Source: Cryomorphaceae bacterium BACL29 MAG-121220-bin8 (GTDB taxonomy: Bacteria > Bacteroidota > Bacteroidia > Flavobacteriales > Flavobacteriaceae). From it: a stretch of DNA of 60,303 nt. The stretch covers positions 1-60,303 of the forward strand of contig CAJJCV010000005.1 in assembly GCA_905182765.1 (NCBI GenBank), given 5' to 3'. Below are positions 46,365-55,934 of the stretch, piece by piece (within the stretch, counting starts at the first letter, position 1; each line of letters begins with the position of its first letter). A program made the position numbers and the translations under genes. A model generated the notes under the pieces. The model searched no databases. It worked only from the letters and a program-made list of their open reading frames with translations, and was not told the DNA's origin.

Positions 46365-47549
46365 TTAATTTAAAAATTCATAAATCCCTGCTGCACCTTG
46401 ACCCGTTCCAACACACATGGTTACCATACCGTATTTTAATTTTCTATCTCTCATTTCATTAAAAAGCTGAACTGATAATTTAGCTCCTGAACATCCTAAA
46501 GGATGTCCAAGTGCAATTGCACCTCCATTCACATTAATTATTCCTTGATTTAAATCAAGTTCTCTTATTACTGCTAGAGATTGAGAAGAGAAAGCTTCGT
46601 TTAACTCAATTAAATCAATATCCTCAATTTTCAAATCAGCTTGCTTTAAAACTTTTGGAACAGCTTTAACAGGTCCTATTCCCATTATTTTTGGTGGAAC
46701 ACCAGCCACAGCATAATTTACGAGTCTAGCAATTGGTTCAATATTCAATTCTTTAACCATTTTTTCACTCATAATTAATACAAATGCTGCACCGTCACTC
46801 ATCTGTGAAGAGTTACCAGCTGTTACACTACCGTTCATTGTAAATACAGGTCTAAGTTTATTTAAAACCTTAATATTTGAATCTTTTCTAGGTCCTTCAT
46901 CAGTATCAACGACATATTCTCTAAATGCTTTTTTCTCATTTTCATCTAGATATGTTTCTTCAACTTTAATAGGAACTATTTGAGATTTGAATTTTCCTTT
47001 TGATATGGCATCTATTGCTTTTAGATGTGAGTTTAATGCAAATTCATCTTGATCTTCTCTATTAATATTATATTGTTGTGCAACTTGCTCAGCTGTTAAA
47101 CCCATTCCCCAATAATAATCTTCTTTACCTTGTTGGGCAATTGCATAATCTGGGACAGGTTTATATCCTCCCATAGGAATAAAACTCATACTCTCTACTC
47201 CTCCAGCAATTATACATTCAGCCATTCCTGATTTAATTTTTGCAGAAGCCATTGCTATAGTTTCAAGTCCTGAAGCACAGTATCTATTAACTGTTACACC
47301 AGGAACATCTTCAACTTTTAATCCCATCAGTGAAATTACTCTTCCAATATTTAAACCTTGTTCTGCTTCAGGAGTTGCGTTTCCTACAATTACGTCATCA
47401 ATTCTTGTTTTATCAAGCTCAGGAATTTGACCCATCATATGATTTATTGTTTCTGATGCTAATTCATCAGGCCTTTTGAATCTGAATAACCCTTTTGGTG
47501 CTTTTCCAACAGCAGTTCTATATGCTTTAACTATATATGCTTCTTTCAT
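46365..47549 (-). CDS. fadA: Acetyl-CoA acyltransferase (3-ketoacyl-CoA thiolase)
   Basis: A 394-residue thiolase that cleaves 3-ketoacyl-CoA in beta-oxidation. The nucleophile is Cys91 in [15 protein letters not shown]; the histidine is in [27 protein letters not shown] and the second cysteine in [14 protein letters not shown]. Start is ATG 47549, four bases after the fadB-like stop, giving a tight operon. It could also work in the biosynthetic direction, but the partners favour degradation. Confidence 0.95.
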   Translation of the reverse strand: MKEAYIVKAYRTAVGKAPKGLFRFKRPDELASETINHMMGQIPELDKTRIDDVIVGNATPEAEQGLNIGRVISLMGLKVEDVPGVTVNRYCASGLETIAMASAKIKSGMAECIIAGGVESMSFIPMGGYKPVPDYAIAQQGKEDYYWGMGLTAEQVAQQYNINREDQDEFALNSHLKAIDAISKGKFKSQIVPIKVEETYLDENEKKAFREYVVDTDEGPRKDSNIKVLNKLRPVFTMNGSVTAGNSSQMSDGAAFVLIMSEKMVKELNIEPIARLVNYAVAGVPPKIMGIGPVKAVPKVLKQADLKIEDIDLIELNEAFSSQSLAVIRELDLNQGIINVNGGAIALGHPLGCSGAKLSVQLFNEMRDRKLKYGMVTMCVGTGQGAAGIYEFLN

Positions 47550-47552
47550 AAT

Positions 47553-49958
47553 TTAATTTCTTAAAGGTTTACCTGTTTTTAATATGTGCTGTATTCTTTC
47601 TAATGTTTTTCTCTCAGAACAAAGCGATAGAAAAGCTTCTCTTTCTAAGTCTAATAAATATTGTTCATTTACAAACGTTGCTTTTGACAAATCACCTCCG
47701 CTAATAACGTACGCAATTTTATTAGCAATTTTCTGATCATGTTCAGAAATATACTTTCCAGCTTTCATTGTGTCAGTTCCAACCATGAACATTCCTAATG
47801 CTTGTTTGCCTAATACTTTAATGTTTTTTTCACTGCAAGGTGGTAAATATCCATAATCAGACATTAAAATCGCATGTTTTTTAGCAATTGAAATTTGATG
47901 ATTCTTGTTCATTATTATAGTATCATTATTTGGCTCTAAGTATCCTAAATCAATTGCTTCATAAGCAGAAGTCGATGTTTTAGCCATACCAATATTTAAA
48001 AAATATTCTTGAAGAACATTAAGTTCCACATCATTTTTACTAAATTTCTTTGAAGCTCTAAGTGCCATTTCTTTACAACCCCCTCCGCCAGGTATTAATC
48101 CAGCTCCTACTTCCACTAAACCTATATAACTTTCACTATAAACTACTGCCTTATCGCAATGCATAGTTACTTCACAGCCTCCTCCTAAAGTAAGTCCGTG
48201 AGGAGCTGCAATAACAGGAATGTTTGAATATCTTAATTTCATCATGCTATCTTGGAAAAATTTTATAGCTAAATTAATTTCGTCATATTCTTGTTCAGCT
48301 GCTGCCATAAATATGGCTCCTAAATTTGCTCCAGCTGAAAAATGGGATCCTTCATTTCCTATGACAATTCCTTTATAATTTTTTTCAGCTAAATCAACAG
48401 CTTTGTTAAGACCCATTAAAACTCCTTGCCCAAGAGTATTCATTTTAGTTTTAAATTCAATATTCAGAACTTCATCACCAATATCTTTAATTATTGAATC
48501 ACTATTCTCCCAAACTATCGAACTTTTATTTAAATTATTTAGTATAATTAGAGAATCTTGACCTGGTTTAATAACAAAAGATCTAGAGCTTAAGTCATAA
48601 TAATTTATTTTACCGTTTTCAATTTTATAAAAACAGTCAATATTATTATTTATCATTTCAGAAATCCATTTTGCAGGTTTGTGCCCTAAAGATTCCATAA
48701 TTTCAACTCCTTTCTTAATACCTATTGAATTCCAGATTTGGAATGGTCCGTTCTTCCATCCAAATCCTGCTCTTAAAGCATCATCAATTCTATAAAGTTC
48801 ATCAGAGATTTCAGGTATTCTATTTTGAATATAAGAAAACATTGTCCCGAAATTAAATCTATAAAACTCTCCAGCTTTATCAGTGCCTTCAACTAATACA
48901 GAAAATCTATCAATAACATTGCTTATTTTTTTTGCAGTATTTAAAGTCTCAAATGAAACTTTTTTAACAGGTGAGTACTCTAAAGTTTTTAAGTCTAAAG
49001 AAAGAATTGTTGATTTTCCGTTTTCATCTTTAATTCTTTTGTAGAATCCTCCGTCAGTTTTAGATCCAAGCCAATTATTTTCTAACATTTTATAAATGTA
49101 TTTAGGTAACTTAAAAGTATCTCTAAATTCATCATCTGGACAATTGTCGTAAATTCCAGTTGCAACATTTACAGTTGTATCTAATCCAACCACATCACTA
49201 GTTCTGAAAGTAGCAGATTTAGGACTTCCAATAATAGGTCCAGTAAGTTTGTCTATTTCTTCAATTGACAAATCTAATTTCTCAACATTATTTAAAATGT
49301 TTACCATTCCAAATGTTCCAATCCTATTGCCAATGAATCCTGGTGTGTCTTTAGCTAAAACAGAATCTTTACCTAGAAATCTTTCACCAAAATCATTTAA
49401 AAAATCAATTGTTTCAGGTCTACAATCCGGACCAGGTATAATTTCAAATAATTTTAAGTAACGAGGTGGATTAAAAAAATGAGTTACTGCAAAGTTTTTT
49501 CTGAAGTCTTCAGACCTTCCTTCATTCATTTGTTTAATTGGAATTCCAGATGTATTTGAAGTTATAAGAGTTCCGTTAGTTCTGTGTTTTTCAATTTGCT
49601 CAAATACAATTTGTTTAATATTTAATTTCTCAGTAACTACTTCAATAATCCAATCAACTTTACTTATTTTATGTATATCATCTGTAAGATTTCCTAACTG
49701 AATTCTTTTTGCAAAATTTTTATGGTAAAGTGGTGCAGGTTTTGATTTAATGCATCTTTGAAACATGTCATTAACTATCCTGTTCTTAACTTTATTATCA
49801 TCAAGTGAAAGACCAAGTTTTTCCTCATTTTCATTTAATTTATTTGGAGCTATATCAAGTAACAAAACATTTATTCCAATATTTGCAAAATGACATGCTA
49901 TTCCAGATCCCATGACTCCAGATCCAATTACTGCAACACTATTTATATTTCTTTTCAT
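47553..49958 (-). CDS. fadB: 3-hydroxyacyl-CoA dehydrogenase / enoyl-CoA hydratase fusion
   Basis: An 801-residue bifunctional beta-oxidation enzyme. The dehydrogenase comes first: NAD-binding SVAVIGSGVMGSGIACHFANIGINVLLLDI, SNTSGIPI, HFFNPPRYLKLFEIIPG and DTPGFIGNRIG, followed by a second dehydrogenase-type helical domain. The hydratase follows from about residue 470: GIVIGNEGSHFSAGANLG and HGLTLGGGCEVTMHCDKAVVYSESYIGLVEVGAGLIPGGGG, with both active-site glutamates present. The order is reversed relative to E. coli FadB, as in other Bacteroidota. It precedes fadA in the same unit and lies 17 bases after marR. Confidence 0.95.
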   Translation of the reverse strand: MKRNINSVAVIGSGVMGSGIACHFANIGINVLLLDIAPNKLNENEEKLGLSLDDNKVKNRIVNDMFQRCIKSKPAPLYHKNFAKRIQLGNLTDDIHKISKVDWIIEVVTEKLNIKQIVFEQIEKHRTNGTLITSNTSGIPIKQMNEGRSEDFRKNFAVTHFFNPPRYLKLFEIIPGPDCRPETIDFLNDFGERFLGKDSVLAKDTPGFIGNRIGTFGMVNILNNVEKLDLSIEEIDKLTGPIIGSPKSATFRTSDVVGLDTTVNVATGIYDNCPDDEFRDTFKLPKYIYKMLENNWLGSKTDGGFYKRIKDENGKSTILSLDLKTLEYSPVKKVSFETLNTAKKISNVIDRFSVLVEGTDKAGEFYRFNFGTMFSYIQNRIPEISDELYRIDDALRAGFGWKNGPFQIWNSIGIKKGVEIMESLGHKPAKWISEMINNNIDCFYKIENGKINYYDLSSRSFVIKPGQDSLIILNNLNKSSIVWENSDSIIKDIGDEVLNIEFKTKMNTLGQGVLMGLNKAVDLAEKNYKGIVIGNEGSHFSAGANLGAIFMAAAEQEYDEINLAIKFFQDSMMKLRYSNIPVIAAPHGLTLGGGCEVTMHCDKAVVYSESYIGLVEVGAGLIPGGGGCKEMALRASKKFSKNDVELNVLQEYFLNIGMAKTSTSAYEAIDLGYLEPNNDTIIMNKNHQISIAKKHAILMSDYGYLPPCSEKNIKVLGKQALGMFMVGTDTMKAGKYISEHDQKIANKIAYVISGGDLSKATFVNEQYLLDLEREAFLSLCSERKTLERIQHILKTGKPLRN

Positions 49959-49975
49959 TTTTATTCTTTATTGAG

Positions 49976-50413
49976 TTAAAAATTGAATATTTTTTTATTC
50001 TTTATTAATTTATTTATTTTTTCAATTGTATTGTAAAAGTTTTCAAGAGATTCTTCTCCAATATCATCTTTTATAGCTTGATTGAATTTTAAAACAGCAA
50101 CTCTTGATGCGTCTCTATTAACTTTACCTCTTTCAGTTAAGTGAATAAGTACACTTCTACCATCGTTAGGGTTAGGTTTCCTTTCAATTAATTTTTTTTC
50201 TTCAAGAGATTTAAGTGTTCTAGATAAGCTAGTAGCTTCCATTCCCATTTTTGGACCAAGAGAAGTTGAGGGAGTACCTTTTTTAGGATCTATACTAAGA
50301 AGAGCGAATCCAGTTGCCATTGTGGAATCATACTTAGATGCTTCTTCATTATACATCCTGGCAATTGCTTGCCACGTTGATCTAAGTAAATGGTCCATGG
50401 TTTTCTTTTCCAT
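49976..50413 (-). CDS. MarR-family transcriptional regulator of the beta-oxidation operon
   Basis: A 145-residue winged-helix regulator. The winged helix includes LLSIDPKKGTPSTSLGPKMGMEATSLSRTLKSLEEKKLIERKPNPNDGRSVLIHLTERGK, the standard MarR DNA-binding motif with the wing RKPNPNDGR. It is the first gene of the unit with fadB, fadA and the acyl-CoA dehydrogenase, so it probably represses them until a fatty-acid or acyl-CoA ligand is present; the ligand is an inference. Its start lies five bases after a TAAATTTG element, and a near-perfect inverted repeat lies 15 bases further upstream. Confidence 0.93.
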   Translation of the reverse strand: MEKKTMDHLLRSTWQAIARMYNEEASKYDSTMATGFALLSIDPKKGTPSTSLGPKMGMEATSLSRTLKSLEEKKLIERKPNPNDGRSVLIHLTERGKVNRDASRVAVLKFNQAIKDDIGEESLENFYNTIEKINKLIKNKKIFNF

Positions 50414-50418
50414 AAGAC

Positions 50419-50426
50419 CAAATTTA
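50419..50426 (-). promoter_or_regulatory. -7 promoter element of the marR-fad operon
   Basis: On the minus strand TAAATTTG, a perfect TAnnTTTG match, ends five bases before the marR ATG at 50413, so transcription should begin at or next to the ATG. No TTG is found at the ideal -33 distance; that position is inside the inverted repeat at 50429-50460, two bases upstream of this element. Confidence 0.6.
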
Positions 50427-50428
50427 AC

Positions 50429-50460
50429 AAAAAAATACTATGCACGCATAGTATTTTTTT
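50429..50460 (-). promoter_or_regulatory. 32-bp inverted repeat: MarR operator candidate and/or purL terminator
   Basis: Arms AAAAAAATACTATGC (50429-50443) and GCATAGTATTTTTTT (50446-50460) are perfectly complementary around the 2-base centre AC. The core TACTATGC-AC-GCATAGTA is an 18-bp near-palindrome of the size bound by MarR dimers and covers the region just upstream of the -7 element of the marR operon. The same sequence, with a T-tract on either strand, can also fold into a rho-independent terminator for purL, whose stop is at 50468. Both roles may apply. Confidence 0.7.
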
Positions 50461-50467
50461 GTTTTTT

Positions 50468-53400
50468 TTAAATATTTCTATCTAACCACTCTTTTGCATT
50501 TTCAAATGCTAAAATCCAAGGAGATACTTCGTCTTTTCTACTCTTTGGATAGTAGGGCCAGTTCCATGGAAAAGTTGATCTTTCTAGGTGTGGCATCATT
50601 GCTATATGTCTTCCGTTAGAACTACTAATTATTGCCGTGTTGTAATCGGACCCATTTGGATTAGCAGGGTAGGAGTTGTATCCATATTTGCCAATTATAC
50701 TGTATTTGTTTTCATCATAAGGCAGTTTGAATTTTCCTTCACCATGTGCTGACCAAATACCTAGTTTGGAACCAGATAAATTTCTAAACATTATAGAGTT
50801 ATTTTCTTGTATTTCAACTGATGTAAAAAGACATTCAAATTTTTTAGAATCATTATGATCCATCTTAGGTTTTGTTTCATGCTCTGGATGAAGTAAACCA
50901 AGTTCAACAAATAATTGACAACCGTTACAAACTCCTAACGACAAAGTATTTTCTCTTTTGTAAAAATTCATCAAACTTTTTTTGGCTTTTTCATTGTACA
51001 AAAATGATCCAGCCCATCCTTTTGCAGAGCCAAGTACATCCGAGTTTGAAAACCCACCTACTGCAACTATAAAATTAATATCTTCTAAATTTTCTCTCCC
51101 AGAAATTAAATCAGTCATATGAACATCTTTAACTTCAAATCCTGCTAAAGTCATTGCATAAGCCATTTCTCTTTCAGAATTACTGCCCTTTTCTCTAATT
51201 ACAGCAGCTTTTATTTTCTTTGAATTTTTACTATTAATTTTTCCATTAAAATTATCTGGAAAATTAAAATTTAAAGGATGTCTTTTGAAATTTTGAAATC
51301 TTTCTTTTGCTTTAATTTCGCCACTTTGATTTTGATCTAATAAATAGGATGTTTTAAACCAAATATCTCTGTAATTAGATACATCTAAATTTATATTAGT
51401 TGTATCAGATTTTAATTCTAATTTGGAATTATTACTGACATTTCCAATTTTTAAAAAATGAATATTATTTTCATTTAAAATCGCTTCAATTTCTGTTTCA
51501 CCTTGAAAAACTAAACCTAAACTTTCACTAAATAGTAATCTTATTAAATCTTTTTCTTCAAATTTGTTAAGATCAATATTAGCTCCTAAGTTGTTTTCAG
51601 AAAAACACATTTCTAGTATTGTAGTTATTAATCCGCCTGAACTAATATCGTGACCAGAGGAAATTAAGTTGTCTTTTATTAGATTTTGGAAAACATTAAA
51701 TGTTTTTTTAAAATATGAAGGATTACATGTATCGATTGTAGAAGACCCAATAAATTCTAAAGTTTGACTTAATGCAGAACCTCCAATATTAAAATTATTA
51801 TTTGTTAGATTAATGTAATATATGTCTTGATCATTAGTTTGGAAAACAGGTTCAATTATATTTGAGATATTATTACAGTTTGCAGCTGCTGAAATAATTA
51901 CAGTTCCAGGTGAAATCACTTCTTTATCTTTATATTTTTGCTTCATTGATAAAGAATCTTTTCCGGTTGGAATATTTATACCTAATTCAATTGCAAAATT
52001 TGAACAAGATTCAACAGCTTCATATAATCTTGCATCTTCACCTGGGTTATTACATGGCCACATCCAATTGGCAGACAAAGTAACTGATTCTAAATTTTTC
52101 TCAAGTGGAGCCCATATTATATTAGTTAATGCTTTACCAATTGCTATTCTTGATCCTGCTCTAGGATTAATCAATGCGGGTATTGGTGCGTGTCCTATTG
52201 AGGTTGCTACACCATTTCTCCCACTATAGTCTAATGCCATAACACCACAATTATTAAGTGGAAGCTGTAAAGAACCAACACATTGTTGTTTAGCAACCTT
52301 TCCTGTAACACACCTGTCAACTTTGTTTGTTAACCAGTCTTTACATGCAACTGATTCTAAGCTTAATACGTTTTTTAAATATTTCTCAAATAGATCTATA
52401 CTGTACGATTTGTCGGGGTAAACTTTGTTAATAGTATCGTCCCTCATAACAGTTTTTGGTGAACTTCCAAAAAAGTCTGATAATGATAGATTTATTGGAG
52501 ATGTATTATTTTTTTTAGACTTAATTTGAAATTTTTCATCACTTCTAATTTTACCAACTTTATAGCATGGAGCTTTTTCTCTGTTGGCTATTGTTTTAAG
52601 TTTTTCATACTTGCTTTCTGGAATAATTAATCCCATTCTTTCTTGAGATTCATTTCCAATAATTTCTTTTGCTGAAAGTGTTTTATCTCCAACGGGAAGT
52701 TGATCTAAATCGATTAGACCACCAGTTTCTTCAACCAATTCGGATAGGCAATTTAAATGTCCTCCAGCTCCATGATCATGTATCGAAACAATAGAGTTTT
52801 CATCAGCCTCAACAAAAGCTCTTATAGCGTTAGCTACTCTTTTTTGCATTTCAGGGTTGGATCTTTGTACAGCATTTAATTCTATTCCAGAATTATAATT
52901 TCCTGTTTCAGTTGATGAAACAGCTGCACCACCCATACCAATTCTATAATTATCTCCACCTAAAACAACAATTACATCATCTTCACTAGGTTTATCTTTT
53001 AAGCTTTGATCTTCTTTAGCAAAACCAATTCCTCCAGCTAACATTATAACTTTATCAAAACCAAGTGTTTTTTCATTTTCAATATGTTCAAAAGTTAATA
53101 CTGACCCACAAATTAAAGGTTGACCAAATTTATTTCCGAAATCTGATGCTCCATTAGAAGCTTTTATTAAAATATCTAATGGAGTTTGATATAACCAAGA
53201 TCTTTCTTCTTTTATCCACTTTCTGTTTTCATTATATCTCGGATATGATGTCATGTAAACAGCGGTTCCAGCAAGAGGAAGTGATCCTTTTCCACCTGCA
53301 AGTCTATCTCTTATTTCTCCACCTGATCCTGTAGCAGCTCCGTTAAATGGCTCTACAGTAGTTGGAAAGTTATGTGTTTCAGCCTTTAAAGAAATAACCG

Positions 53401-54112
53401 AATTAAATTTAGATGTTTCAAAATACGAAGGTTTATCTCCGTGTTTAGGAGCAAATTGCTCCACTTTAGGTCCTTTTACAAAAGCTACATTATCCTTATA
53501 TGCAGAAACAATTTCATTAGGATTCTCTTTAGATGTTTTTTTAATTAGTTTAAATAATGAGCTTTCTTTTTCAATTCCATCAATAATAAATTTTCCATTA
53601 AAAATTTTATGACGACAATGTTCGGAATTTACCTGAGAAAACCCAAATACCTCACTATCAGTTAGTTTTCTTCCTAATTTATTAGACAATTCATTTAAAT
53701 AATTTATTTCTTCATTATTTAGTGCAAGTCCTTCCTTTAGATTATAATCAGAAACATCTTCGATTTCTATAATTGGCTTTGGGCTTACAGATACTATAAA
53801 TAATTTTTGATCAAGTATTGGATACTCTTCGAAGAGCATTGGGTCAAAGTCGTTATTATATTTTTTAGAAATAAATTTTTCAATTCTTAATATTCCTAAT
53901 ATCGCCATGTTTTCTGAAATTTCTACTGCATTTGTGCTCCAGGGAGAAATCATGGTTTTTTTTGGACCTATAAAATTTGAATTAATAGACGATTGATTAA
54001 TGTGTTTACCTACGAATAACCATTCTAGTTTTTTTAAATCAATTTCATTTAATTCAATTGACGAATCTACGGCGAAAATTGTTTCAAATTTGTCTTTAAA
54101 ATAGAGAATCAT
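50468..54112 (-). CDS. purL: Phosphoribosylformylglycinamidine synthase, single-chain large form
   Basis: A 1214-residue purine-biosynthesis enzyme that converts FGAR to FGAM with glutamine. An N-terminal PurS-like domain is followed by a linker with NSEHCRHKIFNG, two ATP-grasp-like AIRS halves (AETHNFPTTVEPFNGAATGSGGEIRDR; VSIHDHGAGGHLNCLSELVEETGG; SGHDISSGGLITTILEM) and a C-terminal class I glutaminase with the nucleophile in LSLGVCNGCQLFVELG (near residue 1058) and MPHLERSTFPWNW (His-Glu, near 1174). The single-chain layout is like that of E. coli rather than the PurSQL of Bacillus. A TATTTTTG promoter element lies 26 bases before the ATG. Confidence 0.97.
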   Translation of the reverse strand: MILYFKDKFETIFAVDSSIELNEIDLKKLEWLFVGKHINQSSINSNFIGPKKTMISPWSTNAVEISENMAILGILRIEKFISKKYNNDFDPMLFEEYPILDQKLFIVSVSPKPIIEIEDVSDYNLKEGLALNNEEINYLNELSNKLGRKLTDSEVFGFSQVNSEHCRHKIFNGKFIIDGIEKESSLFKLIKKTSKENPNEIVSAYKDNVAFVKGPKVEQFAPKHGDKPSYFETSKFNSVISLKAETHNFPTTVEPFNGAATGSGGEIRDRLAGGKGSLPLAGTAVYMTSYPRYNENRKWIKEERSWLYQTPLDILIKASNGASDFGNKFGQPLICGSVLTFEHIENEKTLGFDKVIMLAGGIGFAKEDQSLKDKPSEDDVIVVLGGDNYRIGMGGAAVSSTETGNYNSGIELNAVQRSNPEMQKRVANAIRAFVEADENSIVSIHDHGAGGHLNCLSELVEETGGLIDLDQLPVGDKTLSAKEIIGNESQERMGLIIPESKYEKLKTIANREKAPCYKVGKIRSDEKFQIKSKKNNTSPINLSLSDFFGSSPKTVMRDDTINKVYPDKSYSIDLFEKYLKNVLSLESVACKDWLTNKVDRCVTGKVAKQQCVGSLQLPLNNCGVMALDYSGRNGVATSIGHAPIPALINPRAGSRIAIGKALTNIIWAPLEKNLESVTLSANWMWPCNNPGEDARLYEAVESCSNFAIELGINIPTGKDSLSMKQKYKDKEVISPGTVIISAAANCNNISNIIEPVFQTNDQDIYYINLTNNNFNIGGSALSQTLEFIGSSTIDTCNPSYFKKTFNVFQNLIKDNLISSGHDISSGGLITTILEMCFSENNLGANIDLNKFEEKDLIRLLFSESLGLVFQGETEIEAILNENNIHFLKIGNVSNNSKLELKSDTTNINLDVSNYRDIWFKTSYLLDQNQSGEIKAKERFQNFKRHPLNFNFPDNFNGKINSKNSKKIKAAVIREKGSNSEREMAYAMTLAGFEVKDVHMTDLISGRENLEDINFIVAVGGFSNSDVLGSAKGWAGSFLYNEKAKKSLMNFYKRENTLSLGVCNGCQLFVELGLLHPEHETKPKMDHNDSKKFECLFTSVEIQENNSIMFRNLSGSKLGIWSAHGEGKFKLPYDENKYSIIGKYGYNSYPANPNGSDYNTAIISSSNGRHIAMMPHLERSTFPWNWPYYPKSRKDEVSPWILAFENAKEWLDRNI

Positions 54113-54138
54113 AGATGAATTTATTTAAAATAGAGCTC

Positions 54139-54146
54139 CAAAAATA
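54139..54146 (-). promoter_or_regulatory. Candidate -7 element of the purL promoter
   Basis: TATTTTTG on the minus strand matches TAnnTTTG and gives an expected leader of about 20 nt before the purL ATG at 54112. A good -33 element was not seen. Confidence 0.4.
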
Positions 54147-54186
54147 TAAGAAATAAAGCAAAAAACTCTTCTTAAATTTAAAATTT

Positions 54187-54224
54187 AAATAACGATTTTG
54201 AATTACTTATTAACATCGTTATTT
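54187..54224 (-). other. Inverted repeat at the end of the RsmB-type gene
   Basis: AAATAACGAT (54187-54196) and ATCGTTATTT (54215-54224) are perfect 10-base arms with an 18-base loop; the right arm covers the gene's stop codon. On the minus strand it is followed by TTTAAATTTTAAATTT rather than a pure T-tract. It may act as a weak terminator or 3'-end stabiliser; the long loop makes this uncertain. Confidence 0.35.
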
Positions 54225-55430
54225 GTAGCTTAACCTAACCATATAAAATCCATCAAATCCAGTTTGATTTGGACTAATTTTTTTTTCATCTTCTTTCTTA
54301 AAATCTTTTCCAATGTCAGATTTCAAAAACTCGTCAATTTGTAGTTCGTTTTCAGAGGGGAGTATTGAGCAAGTTGCGTATACCAGTTTTCCATCCTTTT
54401 TAATCATTGGAGCATATTTTTGTAGAATATCTTGCTGAGTAGCTCTAATTTTATCTAAAAAATCTAAGGAAAGATTCCATTTAGAACCTGGATTTCTTCT
54501 TAACACACCCAAACCAGAACAAGGCGAATCAATTAACAATCTATCAATTTTACCATATAATCTTTTGATAGGTTTATTATTTTCAATTACTCTAGTTTCA
54601 ATATTGAATGCGTTATTTCTTTTTGCTCTTCTTTTGAGTTCATGTAATTTATTCTTATAAATATCCATAGCAATTATTTGCCCTTTGTTCTGAGAAAGAG
54701 CAGACAAATGAAGCGTTTTACCACCGGCTCCAGCACATACATCACAAACTTTCATACCTTCTTCTATCTGAAGAAATGGTGCGACTAATTGTGATGAGGC
54801 ATCTTGAATTTCAAAAAATCCGTTTTTAAAAGCATCTGTTAAAAATAAATTTTTTCTTACAACTAACTTTAATGCATCAGGAAATCCCTTTATTTTTTCA
54901 GTTTGAATATCTTCATCAGAAAGAATTTCTTGAACCTTGTCAATTGAAGTTTTTAACGAATTAACTCTTATTATAACCGATGCTTTTTGATTCAAAGCAT
55001 TTAATTCATTTTCCCATTTTTTTTCACCAAGTTCATCTAGTCCAAGCTTGTCCATCCAATCAGGAATAGATTCTCGAAATTTTCTTATTTTAATTAATTC
55101 ATCAAACTTACCTTTTATCCTTCTGTTGGGTGTATCGTTAAGTTCTGGCCAGCCTGGAAGTTGAATTCCTTTTAGCACAGCCCAAACTGCAAATATTTTC
55201 CAAAGTTCTTTATGTTTATATGGTGTTTTCGCTTCAGCTATCTCTGAATAAAGTCTTTTCCATCTTACTATATCATAGCTTGTTTCAGCGATAAACCCTC
55301 TATCTCTACTTCCCCATCTTTTATCAAGTTTAAGTACCTTTTCGATAGTTTTATCAGCATAAAGATTTTGATTAAAGACTCCATCAAGTACCTTTATAAC
55401 AGCAACAACTAAATTTTTGTGAAGACGCAT
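54219..55430 (-). CDS. RsmB/NOP-family rRNA cytosine-C5 methyltransferase
   Basis: A 403-residue SAM-dependent RNA methyltransferase. The N-terminal part is a NusB-like helical region (KVLKLDKRWGSRDRGFIAETSYDIVRW). The catalytic domain has VCDVCAGAGGKTLHLSALSQNKG (SAM binding), DSPCSGLGVLRRNPGSKWN (motif IV with the Cys needed for product release) and YATCSILPSENELQIDEFL (motif VI with the nucleophilic Cys). Both catalytic cysteines are present. It should methylate cytosine in 16S rRNA, as RsmB does at C967; the exact site is an inference. A TATATTTG element lies 14 bases upstream of the ATG. Confidence 0.9.
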   Translation of the reverse strand: MRLHKNLVVAVIKVLDGVFNQNLYADKTIEKVLKLDKRWGSRDRGFIAETSYDIVRWKRLYSEIAEAKTPYKHKELWKIFAVWAVLKGIQLPGWPELNDTPNRRIKGKFDELIKIRKFRESIPDWMDKLGLDELGEKKWENELNALNQKASVIIRVNSLKTSIDKVQEILSDEDIQTEKIKGFPDALKLVVRKNLFLTDAFKNGFFEIQDASSQLVAPFLQIEEGMKVCDVCAGAGGKTLHLSALSQNKGQIIAMDIYKNKLHELKRRAKRNNAFNIETRVIENNKPIKRLYGKIDRLLIDSPCSGLGVLRRNPGSKWNLSLDFLDKIRATQQDILQKYAPMIKKDGKLVYATCSILPSENELQIDEFLKSDIGKDFKKEDEKKISPNQTGFDGFYMVRLSYK

Positions 55431-55444
55431 TTTATAGTTTTGCG

Positions 55445-55452
55445 CAAATATA
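55445..55452 (-). promoter_or_regulatory. Candidate -7 element of the RsmB-type gene
   Basis: TATATTTG on the minus strand matches TAnnTTTG and ends 14 bases before the ATG at 55430, giving a leader under 10 nt. It overlaps a 10-bp palindrome, TTTGCGCAAA (55439-55448). It sits between the gene and the stop of the Spy-like gene upstream, so the RsmB gene may be transcribed separately. Confidence 0.45.
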
Positions 55453-55462
55453 GGTTTTAAAC

Positions 55463-55930
55463 TTAATTATTTTCAGATTTGATTTTAAATTTACCCTCTT
55501 TTGAACTTATAATTTTTTTCATCATTTCTTTTCTAAAATCGTCTTCGATTCTAAATAAGTATACAGTTTTTCTTAAACTCATAAACTCCTTTAAATCGGC
55601 TATTAACTTAGCTCTTAAGTCGATTTTCTTTTTTTCATAATCTAAAAAATCGTCAATAAATTGTTTGTGTTCTAAATCTGAAATATTACTACTATCCAAA
55701 TTCATTTTTCTGTATTTGAGCCTTTTAATTCTGTATACTACTCTTAAGCTATCTTGGTAGTTATTATAAACAATCCAAAATTTTGATTCATTTTCAGAGT
55801 TAAGATTTAATTTATCTGTAATGTATATTTTTTTATAAGCATCTATTTTTTCTGAGCGTATTTCTTTTTTTTGTGCATTTAATAAATTAGTTAAAAATAG
55901 AATTAAAAAAAGAATTTTAAATTTTTTCAT
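55463..55930 (-). CDS. Periplasmic Spy/CpxP-like protein (ECF sensor type)
   Basis: A 155-residue protein with a signal peptide (cleavage expected after LLNA, residue 19). The mature part is all-helical and charged, and contains KIYITDKLNLNSENESKFWIVYNNYQDSLR, a pattern typical of the small secreted proteins that are annotated in Flavobacteriia as sensors of ECF-type sigma factors and related to Spy/CpxP chaperones. It follows the anti-sigma-like gene (4-base gap) and the ECF sigma gene, so the three form one module. Direct signalling function is inferred from context. Confidence 0.7.
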   Translation of the reverse strand: MKKFKILFLILFLTNLLNAQKKEIRSEKIDAYKKIYITDKLNLNSENESKFWIVYNNYQDSLRVVYRIKRLKYRKMNLDSSNISDLEHKQFIDDFLDYEKKKIDLRAKLIADLKEFMSLRKTVYLFRIEDDFRKEMMKKIISSKEGKFKIKSENN

Positions 55931-55934
55931 ATTA

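Noticed and set aside
55439-55448. TTTGCGCAAA palindrome as an operator for the RsmB-type gene
   Set aside because: Ten bases of symmetry is short and occurs by chance; no regulator gene is nearby and it merely overlaps the promoter element.
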